From positions 2,381,964 to 2,445,963 of the forward strand of contig NC_019675.1 in assembly GCF_000316515.1 (NCBI RefSeq): 64,000 nt of DNA. The letters run 5' to 3'. This DNA is from Cyanobium gracile PCC 6307 (GTDB lineage Bacteria > Cyanobacteriota > Cyanobacteriia > PCC-6307 > Cyanobiaceae). The notes below the pieces were generated by a model. The model was given only the letters and a program-made list of their open reading frames with translations. It had not been told where the DNA came from and did not search any database. Each line of letters starts with the position of its first letter. Within the stretch, counting starts at the first letter, position 1. This document shows positions 51,997-61,649 of this stretch, piece by piece. The position numbers and the translations under genes are program-made.

Positions 51997-53337
51997 TCAG
52001 CTGGGCTGAGGTGCTGCCTCCTTCTGACCACCGATCACGAGCCGCAGCAGAATCGGGGCGAGGAAGGTGGTGCCGATCACCATCAACAGGATGGCGGCTT
52101 CGAGGGCCGGAGTGAGGATGCCGGCCTGGGTTCCCAGACCCAGGAAGATCAGACCCACCTCGCCGCGGGGCATCATCCCCAGACCTACCACCAGCCGGTT
52201 GGTGGGGTCCTTGCTGGTGTAGGTCCAGCCCGCGGCCACCTTGCCGGCCACGGCCACCACCAGCAGGAACAGGGCCACCACCAGCCCCTCGCGGTTGGCG
52301 GGATCGAAGGGGTTGAGCACCGAGAGGTCCATGCCGGTACCGATCAGCACGAAGAACACCGTGGCGAACAGGGCCACCAGGGGTTTGACGGCGGCTTCGA
52401 TGTCGTGGGTGTGCTTGGAGGCGCTGAGGATTAGGCCGGCGGCGAAGGCCCCCAGGGCGGCCTCGAGGCCGATCGCCTGGGCGGCGAAGCAGCAGAGGGT
52501 GAGCACCACGAAGCTGGCCACCGCCACATCTCCGGGGGCCTTGAGCTGATCCACCACCCAGTCGAAGGCCGGGGCAGCGAAACGGCTGAGCACCAGCGCC
52601 ACAGCCACGAAGATCACCGCCGCGACGCACAGCTGGATGACAGGCCCGAGGGTGAAGGAGCCCCCGCCGGCCAGGGACACCACCACCGCCAGGATGACGA
52701 TGCCGAGGATGTCGTCGAGCACGGCGGCACCGATGACGATCTGGCCCTCCTTGCGCTTGAGCCACTGCAGCTCGCCGAACACGCTCGCCGTGATGCCGAT
52801 CGAGGTGGCCGTCATGGCGGCGCCGGCGAAGACGGCCGGGATGAACGGCACATGGAAGAGGTAGTAGAGCCCGGCGGTGCCGGCGGCGAAGGGCAGCACC
52901 ACGCCGGTGAAGGCCACGGTGCCGGCCTGAACGCCCACGGCCACCAGTTCATCCAGTTCGCTTTCCAGGCCCGTCAGGAACAGCAAGGAAAACAGGCCGA
53001 TCTCGGCTACCACCTTCAGGCTGGAAAACGTTTCGCTGTAGAGAGAACTGATCGACTCCGGGCTCATGCCGCCCAGGGAGCTCAGCATCCCGAGCAGAGC
53101 CCCACTCAGCTGGGCCTGGGCCTCGGGGGGAACCACCAGGTGCAGACCGGAGGCACCGATGATCACCCCGGCGACCAGCTCGCCGAGGATGGTGGGCAGC
53201 TGCAGGCGCACCATCAGCTCCGCCATGAAGCGGGCCGCCACGAAAATGACGAGAAAACGGCCGACCCCGATCAGGGTTTCCGTCACTTCAACCTGGTGGC
53301 TGCCGACTTCCATCAGCAACGTGGGCAGCAGATCCAT
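51997..53337 (-). CDS. CPA2 cation/proton antiporter
   Basis: About 446 residues with about 12 helices. LQLPTILGELVAGVIIG, FLTGLESELDEL, AAVLDDILGIVILAVVV (Asp-Asp pair) and KPLVALFATVFFVLIGTGMD are the CPA2 signatures; the family includes cyanobacterial NhaS3/NapA. It may supply the Na+ gradient used by SbtA, encoded downstream of a shared spacer; this link is inferred. ATG 53337 preferred over 53412 because it gives the family's N-terminus. Confidence 0.87.
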   Translation of the reverse strand: MDLLPTLLMEVGSHQVEVTETLIGVGRFLVIFVAARFMAELMVRLQLPTILGELVAGVIIGASGLHLVVPPEAQAQLSGALLGMLSSLGGMSPESISSLYSETFSSLKVVAEIGLFSLLFLTGLESELDELVAVGVQAGTVAFTGVVLPFAAGTAGLYYLFHVPFIPAVFAGAAMTATSIGITASVFGELQWLKRKEGQIVIGAAVLDDILGIVILAVVVSLAGGGSFTLGPVIQLCVAAVIFVAVALVLSRFAAPAFDWVVDQLKAPGDVAVASFVVLTLCCFAAQAIGLEAALGAFAAGLILSASKHTHDIEAAVKPLVALFATVFFVLIGTGMDLSVLNPFDPANREGLVVALFLLVVAVAGKVAAGWTYTSKDPTNRLVVGLGMMPRGEVGLIFLGLGTQAGILTPALEAAILLMVIGTTFLAPILLRLVIGGQKEAAPQPS

Positions 53338-53483
53338 CAGGTGCGGTACGGGTGGGTGCAGTTTTAGAGGGAAGGAGGCTCGAACTGTTGTCTGGAAGAC
53401 ACCAGAAACCAATGGATCCCGTGATGGATCCGATCAGCGGTGGTGATCGATGGCGGTCATCCACGCCAGCCGGCGGCCTGGAA

Positions 53484-53519
53484 GGCCCCCATCCGTCCCG
53501 GCAGGAACGGATGGGGGCC
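53484..53519 (-). terminator. Strong hairpin after sbtB
   Basis: A perfect 13-bp stem (GGCCCCCATCCGT and its complement) with a 10-nt loop, 24 bp after the sbtB stop. No U-run follows, so it may be a mRNA stabiliser or terminator of the sbtA-sbtB transcript. Confidence 0.6.
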
Positions 53520-53542
53520 AGTGGCCCGGGGGAGCCGGTGGA

Positions 53543-53857
53543 TCAGAACTTGTGATCGCGCAGGGCTTCCACTGGGTAGATGTAGGTGATGATCGAGAAG
53601 TCTGCGTAAAACTTGGCTTCGATCTCACGGGTGATGGTGTCGGCCAGCTCGCGGGTGCCGGTGAGCACTTCGATCTTCACATTGGAGAGGGTGTGAGACA
53701 CACTCGGCTCTCCCGTGGAGCGCACATTGCGGCTCCCCTCACCACCGGCTGCATTGACGGTGTAACCGGTGGCGCCTGCTGCCTTGATGAGCTTGACGAG
53801 CTTCTTGGAGAGGACTTCCTCCGCAACGATCACAAGCTTCCAGACCTGTTGACTCAT
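53543..53857 (-). CDS. sbtB: PII-like bicarbonate-transport regulator SbtB
   Basis: 104 residues. [20 protein letters not shown], the T-loop region [20 protein letters not shown] and [19 protein letters not shown] match SbtB. It binds adenine nucleotides and gates SbtA. The C-terminal redox loop with CGPxGC known from other SbtB is absent: the protein ends ALRDHKF. It follows sbtA by 50 bp. Confidence 0.93.
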   Translation of the reverse strand: MSQQVWKLVIVAEEVLSKKLVKLIKAAGATGYTVNAAGGEGSRNVRSTGEPSVSHTLSNVKIEVLTGTRELADTITREIEAKFYADFSIITYIYPVEALRDHKF

Positions 53858-53907
53858 GGGTTTGACCTAAAGGGTGGTAGGCAGGAAATGGATTGGTGGG
53901 TGAGAAT

Positions 53908-54915
53908 TTACCGGCCGAGCATCACTTCTGCAATCCCGATGAACAGCGGGATGCAGATCGCGATCGCCACGGGCGTGCCGATGGCGGTGGAGGCGCCGAT
54001 GTAGGCCGAGGGATTCGCCGAAGGAATGCCGGCACGCAGGGTGGGCGGGCCCGAGATGTCCGAGCTGGACGCCGCGATCACCGCCAGCACCACGGCGCCG
54101 CCGATGCTGAAGCCGGTGAGCTTGTGGATGATCACGCCGACGCCGAAGGCCAGGAAGCCATGGACGATGGGGGAGATGAAGGCGTAGATGGCGAACCACT
54201 GGGCCACCTTGCGCAGCTCGTTCATCCGCTGGGCGGCCTCCATCCCCATGATGATCATCAGAACGGCAAGGAAACCGCGGAACAGGGGGTTGAAGAAGCT
54301 CTCGTAGACGGGCTCGGGTTTGGTGAGGATGCCGAGGGCCACGCCCAGCAGCAGCGACGTGACGGCCGAACTCTGAATGCTTTCCTTGATGATCGGCCAA
54401 ACTTCGACTTTCTCGGCGGTGTTGCCCGTCTTCTTGGAGAGGTAGACGCTGGCGACCACGATGGCCGTCACCAGCGCCGGGATGTCCATGAAGGGGTAGA
54501 GAGCCGCCGTCCAGGCCTCATAGGGGATCTTGGCGGAATCCAGCTGCGGCAGCACGGCCGCCAGCGTGGAGCCGCTCACCGCACCGAACAGACCGCCGGT
54601 GGCCACGGCGTCAGGCACGCTGATGCCGGGCAGTTTGCCCAGGGTGTAGCGGGCGATGAAGACGATCACGATGCCCAGTCCTACGGCCGCAAGCGCCGGC
54701 AGAAAGATCTCGGTAGGGTTGGAATTCCGAATCGCGATCCCGCCCGTCAGGCCGATCTTCATCAGCAGAAAGAAGCTGATGAACTTGTAAATCGAATCGG
54801 GGATCGCCAGCTGGCTGCCAAGGGCGGCGACGATGATCCCGCCGATCAGGAATCCCAGGGTCGGGGACTGAACCTGCTCCAGGAAGAGCGGGAGGAAGTC
54901 GGAGATGAATGCCAC
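53908..54915 (-). CDS. sbtA: Sodium-dependent bicarbonate transporter SbtA
   Basis: 335 residues with about 10 helices. The PTLGFLIGGIIVAALGSQLA start, TGGLFGAVSGSTLAAVLPQL and SSSDISGPPTLRAGIP are typical; the central loop (KKTGNTAEKVEVW) interacts with SbtB in relatives. It imports bicarbonate with Na+ for the carbon-concentrating mechanism. Confidence 0.95.
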   Translation of the reverse strand: MAFISDFLPLFLEQVQSPTLGFLIGGIIVAALGSQLAIPDSIYKFISFFLLMKIGLTGGIAIRNSNPTEIFLPALAAVGLGIVIVFIARYTLGKLPGISVPDAVATGGLFGAVSGSTLAAVLPQLDSAKIPYEAWTAALYPFMDIPALVTAIVVASVYLSKKTGNTAEKVEVWPIIKESIQSSAVTSLLLGVALGILTKPEPVYESFFNPLFRGFLAVLMIIMGMEAAQRMNELRKVAQWFAIYAFISPIVHGFLAFGVGVIIHKLTGFSIGGAVVLAVIAASSSDISGPPTLRAGIPSANPSAYIGASTAIGTPVAIAICIPLFIGIAEVMLGR

Positions 54916-55671
54916 GTGGTGTCGGAGTTCTCATCGGTTGAGTGGCCGTGAAAGGTAGCAGCCGCCACAGCCGGCCTGTCGAAAGTGACGAAATGTAAAG
55001 CGCCACTGTTGCGAATGGTCTTCGCCCGTCCTTTGGGTGTCTCTCGTTCCCTTCGATGGAGGTTGTTGATGGAATCGACGCGCGGTTAGCCCTGCCCCTC
55101 CGCTGACATTCAGCAGCATTGAACAAGCAGCGTTCTTGTGATTCCAGGCAAGGTGCTGTCTTGTTTCTGGAGGGGGCAATGTTCGTGTTTGCGGATGGAT
55201 CTTCCCTGGCTGCTCCCATGGAGGTTCTCTCGCCCGTATCCATTGCGCCGCATGGCCTCCGGCGGCACCCCGATGATGGCAAGATGATTCCATGCTGCCG
55301 GTAGGGGTGATCGCTGCCGCCCCACTGCCGCCCCACTGCCGCCCCACTGCCGCCCGAAGAATCATTGCTTCACGGCGCGATCGATCGCAGCGGAGGCTTG
55401 CCCTGTGGTCGCCGATGCCAGCCCTGGTGTCACCAACCACCAAGGGTTCGGCTCCGCTCCTCGGCGGCGCTCGGCGGTGGTGGAATCTGGTTGGTGTCGC
55501 TCTCAGGCTGGGGCGTGAGTGAGGATCGCCCCCTCGCCGATCCCATCCCCGAGGTAGTTACAGCCACCGGCATGGGTATCCGCGACCACCTCCAGGATCC
55601 ACCTGGACCCTGCCGATAACGCCCGCGCCGCCATCGCCAAGGATGGTCTCCGTGGTTCTCGCCTCCATGCG
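54916..55671. other. Intergenic region, 756 bp, with an 11-bp tandem repeat
   Basis: No convincing gene on either strand: the open frames in it have no start signal or recognisable composition. It should hold the sbtA promoter near 54950-55020 and the mazG promoter. A short tandem array lies at 55314-55355. Confidence 0.5.
55314..55355 (+). repeat. 11-bp tandem repeat, 3.8 copies
   Basis: Unit CTGCCGCCCCA repeated without spacers. It is probably slippage-generated and variable in length; it is not CRISPR-like. Confidence 0.8.
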
Positions 55672-56565
55672 ATGTCTGGTTCCCGGCCGCTTTCCGCTTC
55701 TGATGCCGATGGGGCCGCGCTGGAGCCCCTGGCGGAGCTGGTGGCGATCGTGGATCGGCTGCGGGATCCCCAGGGGGGCTGCCCCTGGGACCTGGCCCAG
55801 ACCCACAGCAGCCTGATCCCCTACGTGCTCGAGGAGGCCCATGAGGTGGCCGATGCGATCCGCCGCGGCGACGACGATCACCTGGCCGAGGAGCTGGGCG
55901 ACTTGCTGCTGCAGGTGGTCCTGCACGCCCGCATCGCCAGTGAGGCGGGGAGTTTCGATCTGGCCGCCGTCGCCCGCACCATCGCCGCCAAGCTGGTGCG
56001 GCGCCACCCGCACGTGTTCGATCCCGCGGCGGAGCGGGCCGACGATGCCGAGACCGTGCGCCGCAGCTGGGAGGCGATCAAGGCCGCCGAGCGCCAGCAG
56101 CCAGCCAGCGCCAGCCCCCTCAGCGACCGCCTGGCGGAGAAGGTGCGCGGCCAGCCCGCCCTGGCCGGCGCCATGACGATCTCCCGCATGGCCGCCGCCG
56201 CCGGCTTCGAGTGGGACGCCATGGAGGGGGTGTGGGCCAAGGTGCAGGAGGAGCTGGACGAACTGCGGGAGGCCGTGGCCAGCGGCGACCGGGCCCATGC
56301 CCAGGAGGAACTGGGTGATGTGCTGTTCACCCTGGTGAACGTGGCCCGCTGGTGTGGCCTCGACCCGGAGGAGGGTCTGGCGGGCACCAACCGCCGCTTC
56401 CTCGACCGCTTCTCCCGGGTGGAGGCCGCCCTGGGCGGCGATCTCGGCGGCCGCGGCCTCGCGGAGCTGGAGGGCCACTGGCGGGCGGCCAAGGCCCAGA
56501 TCCGCGCCGAGCAGGATTCCGGGCCTAAGTCTCCTCCGGCGGACCCTGCCGGCGGCGGCTCTTGA
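55672..56565 (+). CDS. mazG: Nucleoside triphosphate pyrophosphohydrolase MazG
   Basis: 297 residues with two MazG domains. The first holds GGCPWDLAQTHSSLIPYVLE and LAEELGDLLLQVVLHA with the metal-binding E-x3-D pair; the second has VQEELDELREAVASGD and AQEELGDVLFTLVNVAR. It hydrolyses NTPs, including abnormal ones, and affects ppGpp levels. Its 3' end overlaps arfB on the other strand by 41 bp. Confidence 0.93.
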   Translation: MSGSRPLSASDADGAALEPLAELVAIVDRLRDPQGGCPWDLAQTHSSLIPYVLEEAHEVADAIRRGDDDHLAEELGDLLLQVVLHARIASEAGSFDLAAVARTIAAKLVRRHPHVFDPAAERADDAETVRRSWEAIKAAERQQPASASPLSDRLAEKVRGQPALAGAMTISRMAAAAGFEWDAMEGVWAKVQEELDELREAVASGDRAHAQEELGDVLFTLVNVARWCGLDPEEGLAGTNRRFLDRFSRVEAALGGDLGGRGLAELEGHWRAAKAQIRAEQDSGPKSPPADPAGGGS

Positions 56566-56959
56566 GCGACCCCCGCTGCCGTTTGGCCTTCAGCCGCCGC
56601 TCCACCGACCCCCGGCTGGGTTTGGTGGGACGGCGGGGCGCCGGCGGCGGCGCGATCGCCGCCTGGATCAGCTCCACCAGGCGCTTCTGGGCCGCCTGAC
56701 GGTTCTGCCACTGGGAGCGGTGCTCCGCCGCCACGACCACCACCCCGGCCGGGGTGAGCCGGGCCGCCAGTCGCCGCAGGGCCCGCTGCCGCAGGGCGGG
56801 GGGCAGGGCGTCGCTGGCGGCCAGGTCGTACACCAGCTCCACCCGGGAGTCGGTGGTGTTCACCCCCTGGCCGCCGGGGCCGGAGGCGCGCGAGAAGCGC
56901 CAGCCCAGCTCGGCCGCCGGGATCACCCGGCCGTTCCCCAGGGGCAGATCGCCGCTCAC
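56525..56959 (-). CDS. arfB: Alternative ribosome-rescue factor ArfB
   Basis: 144 residues. The GGQ motif (SRASGPGGQGVNTTDSRVEL, residues about 24-43) and the basic C-terminal tail (RRLKAKRQRGSLKSRRRQG) that enters the mRNA channel mark a stand-alone ArfB/YaeJ. It releases peptides from stalled ribosomes. Its ATG overlaps the stop of the carbonic anhydrase gene (56956-56959). Confidence 0.9.
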   Translation of the reverse strand: MSGDLPLGNGRVIPAAELGWRFSRASGPGGQGVNTTDSRVELVYDLAASDALPPALRQRALRRLAARLTPAGVVVVAAEHRSQWQNRQAAQKRLVELIQAAIAPPPAPRRPTKPSRGSVERRLKAKRQRGSLKSRRRQGPPEET

Positions 56960-57711
56960 ACCAGGCTCACTTCGCCGCTGCCGATGTCGAAGTAGGCGGC
57001 CTGGATGGTCAGCCGCCCCTCCGCCACCTCCTGGCGCAGCAGGGCACTGCGCCGGGGCAGGGCGGCGGCGGCGGCGGCGGCGTTGTGGCGCACCGCCTGG
57101 GCCAGGTCGGCACCCGGCTGCAGGTTCGCCCGGATCGGTGCCACCAGCTCCTCCAGCAGGGGGGTGAGCGGGGTGCTGGCCATGGCGGCCGTCACCGCGC
57201 CGCAGCCGCTGTGGCCCATCACCAGGATCAGGGGCACCGCCAGTTCCGCCACGGCGTACTCCAGCGAGGCCACCCCCGCATCGAAGGCCGTGTTGCCGGC
57301 ACTGCGCACCTCAAACAGCTCCCCGGCACCGCAGGCGAAGATCCACTCCGGTGCCACCCGCGAATCGGCGCAGCAGAGCACCGAGGCCCAGGGCCGCTGG
57401 CCGGCCGCCAGGGCATCGGGCCGCACCTGGCAGTGCATCGGCCAGGTGTCGTGCAGCAGAGTGGCCCGGTCCAGGGGATTCTCGCTGCGCTCGGCCGCCT
57501 GCCAGGTGCGGCAGAAGTCGCGGTTGCGGCGCAGCAGCTCCTGGAGAGGGTCGCCGCCGGGGCGGCACACCGAGAGCCGCTCCACCAGGGTGCCCTCCGT
57601 CTCCGCCGCCGCCTCCGCGGCCGCCGCCCGCCGGGGTCCCAGGGTGTCCAGGGCCACGCTGGCCCCCGCCAGGGCGAGGATCCTCAGTAGGTGGCGTCTG
57701 GAATGTGCCAT
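56956..57711 (-). CDS. Exported beta-carbonic anhydrase
   Basis: 251 residues. The Tat-like signal ([20 protein letters not shown], AxA-type site near residue 30) points to the periplasm or thylakoid lumen. Zinc ligands are C114 (CCADSR, with D116-R118), H167 and C170 (MGHSGCGAV). It hydrates CO2 or dehydrates bicarbonate outside the cytoplasm and may help SbtA, encoded 2 kb away. It is coupled to arfB. Confidence 0.9.
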   Translation of the reverse strand: MAHSRRHLLRILALAGASVALDTLGPRRAAAAEAAAETEGTLVERLSVCRPGGDPLQELLRRNRDFCRTWQAAERSENPLDRATLLHDTWPMHCQVRPDALAAGQRPWASVLCCADSRVAPEWIFACGAGELFEVRSAGNTAFDAGVASLEYAVAELAVPLILVMGHSGCGAVTAAMASTPLTPLLEELVAPIRANLQPGADLAQAVRHNAAAAAAALPRRSALLRQEVAEGRLTIQAAYFDIGSGEVSLV

Positions 57712-57768
57712 GGCGCCGTGACAACGGGTCGTCTTGAAGGTTTAGCTGGAAAGCCACGAGCCAACCGC

Positions 57769-58662
57769 ATGGGACCGCAACAGCCACCGGCCGACGCCTG
57801 CCCCCCGGGCGCCTGGGTGGACGAGGAGCTGGGCGGGGTGCGCTACGGCCTGGCCGCCACCGTGGTGGAGGAGCGCACCAGCCCCTACCAGCGGATCACC
57901 ATCATCGACAGCCAGACCTACGGCAAGGGGCTGCTGCTCGATGGCTGCTGGATGACGGCGGAACGGCAGGAGCGGCACTACCACGAACCGCTGGTCCATC
58001 CGGCTCTCTGCGCCGCCGCCGCCATCGAGCGGGTGCTGGTGATCGGCGGCGGTGACGGCGGCACCGCCCGGGAATGCCTGCGCCACCCCGGCGTCGCCCA
58101 CCTCGACATGGTGGAGATCGACGGGCTGGTGGTGGAGCTCTCCCGCCGGCACCTGCCCAGCCTGGGCGGCGACGCCTGGAGCGACCCGCGCTTCCACCTC
58201 ACCGTCGGCGACGGCATCGCCTGGGCGGCCAACGCCCCCGCCGCCAGCTACGACGTGGTGCTGGTGGACGGCTCCGATCCGGCCGGACCGGCCGAGGGCC
58301 TGTTCAACCGCACCTTCTTCCAGCATTGCCGCCGCCTGCTGCGCCCCGGCGGTGTGTTCGCCACCCAGAGCGAATCCCCCGAGGCCTTCCGCCAGGTCCA
58401 CATCGACACCGTGCGGCTGCTGCGCGAGGTGTTCGGCCACGCCGATCCGATGTACGGCTGGGTGCCGATGTACCCGAGCGGCTGGTGGAGCTGGACCTTC
58501 GCCAGCCCCGAAGGACCCCGCTACCGCGAGCCGCTGCCGGAGCGGGCCGCGGCGGTGGCGCCGGGCTGCAGCATCTGGTCGCCCCGCTGGCAGCGGGGGG
58601 CCTTCGAGGCGGTTCCGGCCTTCGTGGAGCGCGCGCTGGCCGACGCGACGAGCCAGCCATGA
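57769..58662 (+). CDS. speE: Spermidine synthase
   Basis: 297 residues. [40 protein letters not shown] (SAM-type site) and [17 protein letters not shown] are the family motifs. It transfers aminopropyl from decarboxylated SAM to putrescine or a relative. ATG 57769 gives the usual length. Its stop overlaps the speB start (ATGA). Confidence 0.9.
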   Translation: MGPQQPPADACPPGAWVDEELGGVRYGLAATVVEERTSPYQRITIIDSQTYGKGLLLDGCWMTAERQERHYHEPLVHPALCAAAAIERVLVIGGGDGGTARECLRHPGVAHLDMVEIDGLVVELSRRHLPSLGGDAWSDPRFHLTVGDGIAWAANAPAASYDVVLVDGSDPAGPAEGLFNRTFFQHCRRLLRPGGVFATQSESPEAFRQVHIDTVRLLREVFGHADPMYGWVPMYPSGWWSWTFASPEGPRYREPLPERAAAVAPGCSIWSPRWQRGAFEAVPAFVERALADATSQP

Positions 58663-59522
58663 CCCCGGAGCTGTTCGACACCGAAGGGGCGATCTACATG
58701 GGCGCCCGCCGCGAACCCACGGGCTGCGCCGTGGGGCTCTTCGGCGTTCCCTACGACGGCACCACCTCCTTCCGTCCCGGCGCCCGCTTCGGCCCGGCGG
58801 CGGTCCGGGAGGTGAGCAGCGGCCTGGAGAGCTACGACCCCCAGCTCGACCTCGATCTCGAGGACCTGGCCTTCGCCGACCTCGGGGCCGTGGCCATCCC
58901 CTTCGGTGCCCCCGAGCCGGTGGTGGCGGCCGTGGGCCGGGCCACCGAGGCGGTGCTGGATCTGGGTCTGGCGCCGCTGATGCTGGGCGGTGAGCACTCG
59001 ATCAGCAGCGGGGCGGTGGCGGCGGTGGCGCAGCGCTATCCCGATCTGGTGCTGGTGCAGCTCGATGCCCACGCCGACCTGCGCCAGGAGTGGCTCGGCG
59101 CCCGCCACAGCCACGCCTGCGCCATGCGACGCTGCCTGGAGGTGCTGCCCAGCGGCGAGCTGCGCCAGATCGCCATCCGCAGCGGCACCCGCGAGGAGTT
59201 CCAGGAGCTGCGCGCCACCGGCCGCCTGGTGCCGATCGACGCCATGGCGGCGGCGCTGGCACCCCTGCGGGGCCGGCCCCTCTATCTCACCGTCGACCTC
59301 GACTGGTTCGATCCGGCGGTGCTGCCGGGCACGGGCACGCCTGAACCCGGTGGCTTCCACTGGCCCCAGTTCGCGCTCCTGGTGGAGGAGCTGCGCCAGC
59401 ACAGGCTCGTGGCCGCGGACGTGGTGGAGCTGGCCCCCCAGCTCGACCCGAGCGGCGTCAGCGCCGTGCTGGCGGCCAAGGTGACCCGCAGCCTGCTGCT
59501 GCTGCTCGGGCGGGCTCAGTAG
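58659..59522 (+). CDS. speB: Agmatinase SpeB
   Basis: 287 residues of the arginase/agmatinase family: the Mn-binding [30 protein letters not shown] and [21 protein letters not shown] are all present, so it should be active. It makes putrescine and urea from agmatine. It forms an operon with speE. Confidence 0.92.
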   Translation: MTPELFDTEGAIYMGARREPTGCAVGLFGVPYDGTTSFRPGARFGPAAVREVSSGLESYDPQLDLDLEDLAFADLGAVAIPFGAPEPVVAAVGRATEAVLDLGLAPLMLGGEHSISSGAVAAVAQRYPDLVLVQLDAHADLRQEWLGARHSHACAMRRCLEVLPSGELRQIAIRSGTREEFQELRATGRLVPIDAMAAALAPLRGRPLYLTVDLDWFDPAVLPGTGTPEPGGFHWPQFALLVEELRQHRLVAADVVELAPQLDPSGVSAVLAAKVTRSLLLLLGRAQ

Positions 59523-59875
59523 CAGCAGGTGCCGCTGGCGCGCTGCTCCCGCAGGCGGGTGTGCTGCTGCCCGATCAACTGCACGGCCAAGGTGGGGTGG
59601 TTGTGCAGCAGGTTGAGGAAGCGCAGCCGATCGAGGCGCAGCACCTCCACGGGCGTGCGGGCGAAGGCATCGCTGCGGTGGCTCAGTTCGCGCCAGGTGA
59701 TGTCCTGGTAGCTGAACAGCTCACCGGGGCGGTAGCAGGTTTTTTCGCCCTGCTCGCCCACCAGCTCGACGATGCCGCGTCGCACGGCATAGATGGCGTT
59801 GGCGCTGGCGCCGCGGCTGAAGACGTGGGCTCCGGTGGGGAGGGTGAAGGTTTCACAATCCACATGTACGGCCAT
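59516..59875 (-). CDS. Cyclic-nucleotide-binding-like domain protein without HTH
   Basis: 119 residues. FTLPTGAHVFSRGASANAIY and VELVGEQGEKTCYRPGELF are the cNMP-binding beta roll; the phosphate-binding cassette lacks the usual RxA, so cAMP binding is doubtful. There is no DNA-binding domain after it. It ends GTCCY with a Cys pair. ATG 59875 preferred to 59914. It overlaps speB by 7 bp at its 3' end. Function unknown. Confidence 0.72.
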   Translation of the reverse strand: MAVHVDCETFTLPTGAHVFSRGASANAIYAVRRGIVELVGEQGEKTCYRPGELFSYQDITWRELSHRSDAFARTPVEVLRLDRLRFLNLLHNHPTLAVQLIGQQHTRLREQRASGTCCY

Positions 59876-60011
59876 CAGCTCGAGGGGTGATGGGGATGTG
59901 GCGGTTCTGATCAATGCCGGGGACCTCCGTGGTCGGGGTGGACGGGATCCTGCCTTCCTAGGGCCAAACGGACCGTTCCGCTACTGGAAGGGAGGGAGAA
60001 TAGCCAGAAGA

Positions 60012-60054
60012 AAGGAGAAACGGAAACATTCGTCACCCTTTTCGGCTTCTCCTT
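60012..60054 (-). terminator. Stem-loop after the Cys-rich gene
   Basis: AAGGAGAA and TTCTCCTT with further pairing inward (CGG/CCG) form a stem of about 14 bp with one mismatch, starting 6 bp after the stop of the gene at 60060. On the minus strand it is followed by a T-rich run, as in intrinsic terminators. Confidence 0.55.
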
Positions 60055-60059
60055 GGATT

Positions 60060-60299
60060 TCAGGACAGCCCTGTGGCCAGGCTCAGCTGCTGGCTGGCCA
60101 CCGGATGCTTGGCCTGCTTGAGCAGGGCTTCGGGGGACACCACCGGCAGCCGCGGCGGGCGGGCCGTCCAGTGGTGGCACCAGAGCTCGGCCACCAGCTC
60201 GGGGTGGATGGGGAGCTGACGCAGCTGGCACCATCCCATCTCCACCCCGGCGGGAGGGGTGCAGTGGCGGCAGCTGCGGCAGTTGGGACGGTTGCCCAT
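60060..60299 (-). CDS. Small Cys-rich protein, about 79 aa
   Basis: MGNRPNCRSCRHCTPPAGVE start. C-x2-C-x2-C in NCRSCRHC plus two later Cys (GWCQLRQ, LWCHHW) suggest a metal or iron-sulfur site. ATG 60320 is an alternative start. Family not recognised with certainty. It is divergent from gcvT. Confidence 0.6.
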   Translation of the reverse strand: MGNRPNCRSCRHCTPPAGVEMGWCQLRQLPIHPELVAELWCHHWTARPPRLPVVSPEALLKQAKHPVASQQLSLATGLS

Positions 60300-60476
60300 C
60301 CTCTTGACCCATTGGGCCATTCAAGGTACGCATTTCCTTGCCGGTGTGATAGGGGTGGAAGCCGAATCACAGGCTTTCTTCGGTATTGGCGGCCCCACCT
60401 CCAGTCTTGGCGGCGCCCAGTCCATAGGATCTCGCCACCCTGCTCCGGCGTCCCCCTGGCCGGCCGGTCGCCTCCG

Positions 60477-61592
60477 ATGGACTCCACCCCCCTGCGCCGC
60501 ACACCCCTGGATGCCGCCGCCCTCGCCGCCGGGGGCCGCATGGTGCCCTTCGCCGGCTGGCAGATGGCGATCCAGTTCGCCGGCCTGGTGCAGGAGCACA
60601 ACGCCGTGCGCCAGCACTGCGGCGTCTTCGACATCTCCCACATGGGGGTGCTTACCCTGCGGGGCCAGGGCACCAAGGACGCCCTGCAGCGGCTGGTGCC
60701 CACCGACCTGTTCCGCATCGGCCCGGGCGAGGCCTGCTACACGGTGCTGCTCAACGAGGCCGGCGGCATCCTTGACGACCTGATCGTCTACGACCGCGGT
60801 CGCGTCGCTGGTCCCGAGGGGGAGCGTGATGAAGTGGTGCTGGTGATCAACGCCGCCTGCGCCGAGGCCGACACCGCCTGGATCACCAGCCAGCTGGAGC
60901 CCGAAGGGATCAACATCACCGACCGCAAGGGCGACGGGGTGCTGCTGGCCCTGCAGGGCCCGGAGGCCCCCGCCCGCCTCGAGGCCCTGGTGGGCACGAG
61001 CCTGGCGGGCCTGCCCCGCTTCGGCCACCGGGAGCTGGCCATCGACGGCGCGCCGGTGTTCGTGGGTCGCACGGGCTACACCGGTGAGGACGGCTTCGAG
61101 CTGCTGCTGGGCCGCGAGGCCGGCGTGGCGCTGTGGCAGCGGCTGCTGGCCGAAGGCGTCACCCCCTGCGGCCTCGGCGCCCGCGACACCCTGCGGCTGG
61201 AGGCGGCCATGCACCTCTACGGCAACGAGATGGACGCGGCCACCACGCCGCTGGAGGCCGGCCTGGGCTGGCTGGTGCACCTGGAGATGCCGGCCGACTT
61301 CATCGGCCGCGCCGCCCTGGAGCGCCAGACCGCCGAGGGAGTGGCACGGAAGCTGGTGGGCCTCAAGCTGCAGGGCCGCGCCATCGCCCGCCACGGCTAT
61401 CCGGTGCTCCTCGATGGGGAGCCGGTGGGGGAGGTCACCAGCGGCACCTGGTCCCCCACCCTGGGGGAAGCGGTGGCCCTGGCCTACGTGCCTGCTGCCG
61501 CGGCGAAGCCCGGCACCGCGCTGGCGGTGGAGATCCGCGGGCGCGCCGAGCCGGCCGAGGTGGTCAAGCGTCCGTTCTACCGGCGCGGCTGA
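60477..61592 (+). CDS. gcvT: Aminomethyltransferase GcvT
   Basis: 371 residues. MVPFAGWQMAIQFAGLVQEH, HCGVFDISHMG, GRTGYTGEDGFELLL and LRLEAAMHLYGNEMD are family signatures (Asp in the folate site). It is the T-protein of glycine cleavage, giving methylene-tetrahydrofolate and ammonia, and matters in photorespiration. No glycine riboswitch was seen in the 150 bp upstream. Confidence 0.94.
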   Translation: MDSTPLRRTPLDAAALAAGGRMVPFAGWQMAIQFAGLVQEHNAVRQHCGVFDISHMGVLTLRGQGTKDALQRLVPTDLFRIGPGEACYTVLLNEAGGILDDLIVYDRGRVAGPEGERDEVVLVINAACAEADTAWITSQLEPEGINITDRKGDGVLLALQGPEAPARLEALVGTSLAGLPRFGHRELAIDGAPVFVGRTGYTGEDGFELLLGREAGVALWQRLLAEGVTPCGLGARDTLRLEAAMHLYGNEMDAATTPLEAGLGWLVHLEMPADFIGRAALERQTAEGVARKLVGLKLQGRAIARHGYPVLLDGEPVGEVTSGTWSPTLGEAVALAYVPAAAAKPGTALAVEIRGRAEPAEVVKRPFYRRG

Positions 61593-61616
61593 GGGCGCCA
61601 GGGCCGTAAGCGCCCT
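61592..61616 (+). terminator. Short hairpin between gcvT and aspS
   Basis: AGGGCGC and GCGCCCT, a 7-bp stem with 11-nt loop, directly after the gcvT stop. No T-run; probably a weak terminator or an mRNA end. Confidence 0.4.
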
Positions 61617-61649
61617 GTGGGAAACTCGCGGATTGATGTGTTCTTCCCC

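Noticed and set aside
55000-55640. Several small open frames in the sbtA-mazG gap
   Set aside because: No ribosome-binding site, no family resemblance and overlapping frames on both strands; treated as non-coding.
60321-60476. Glycine riboswitch upstream of gcvT
   Set aside because: No matching conserved core or tandem aptamer layout was seen in the 150 bp before the start.
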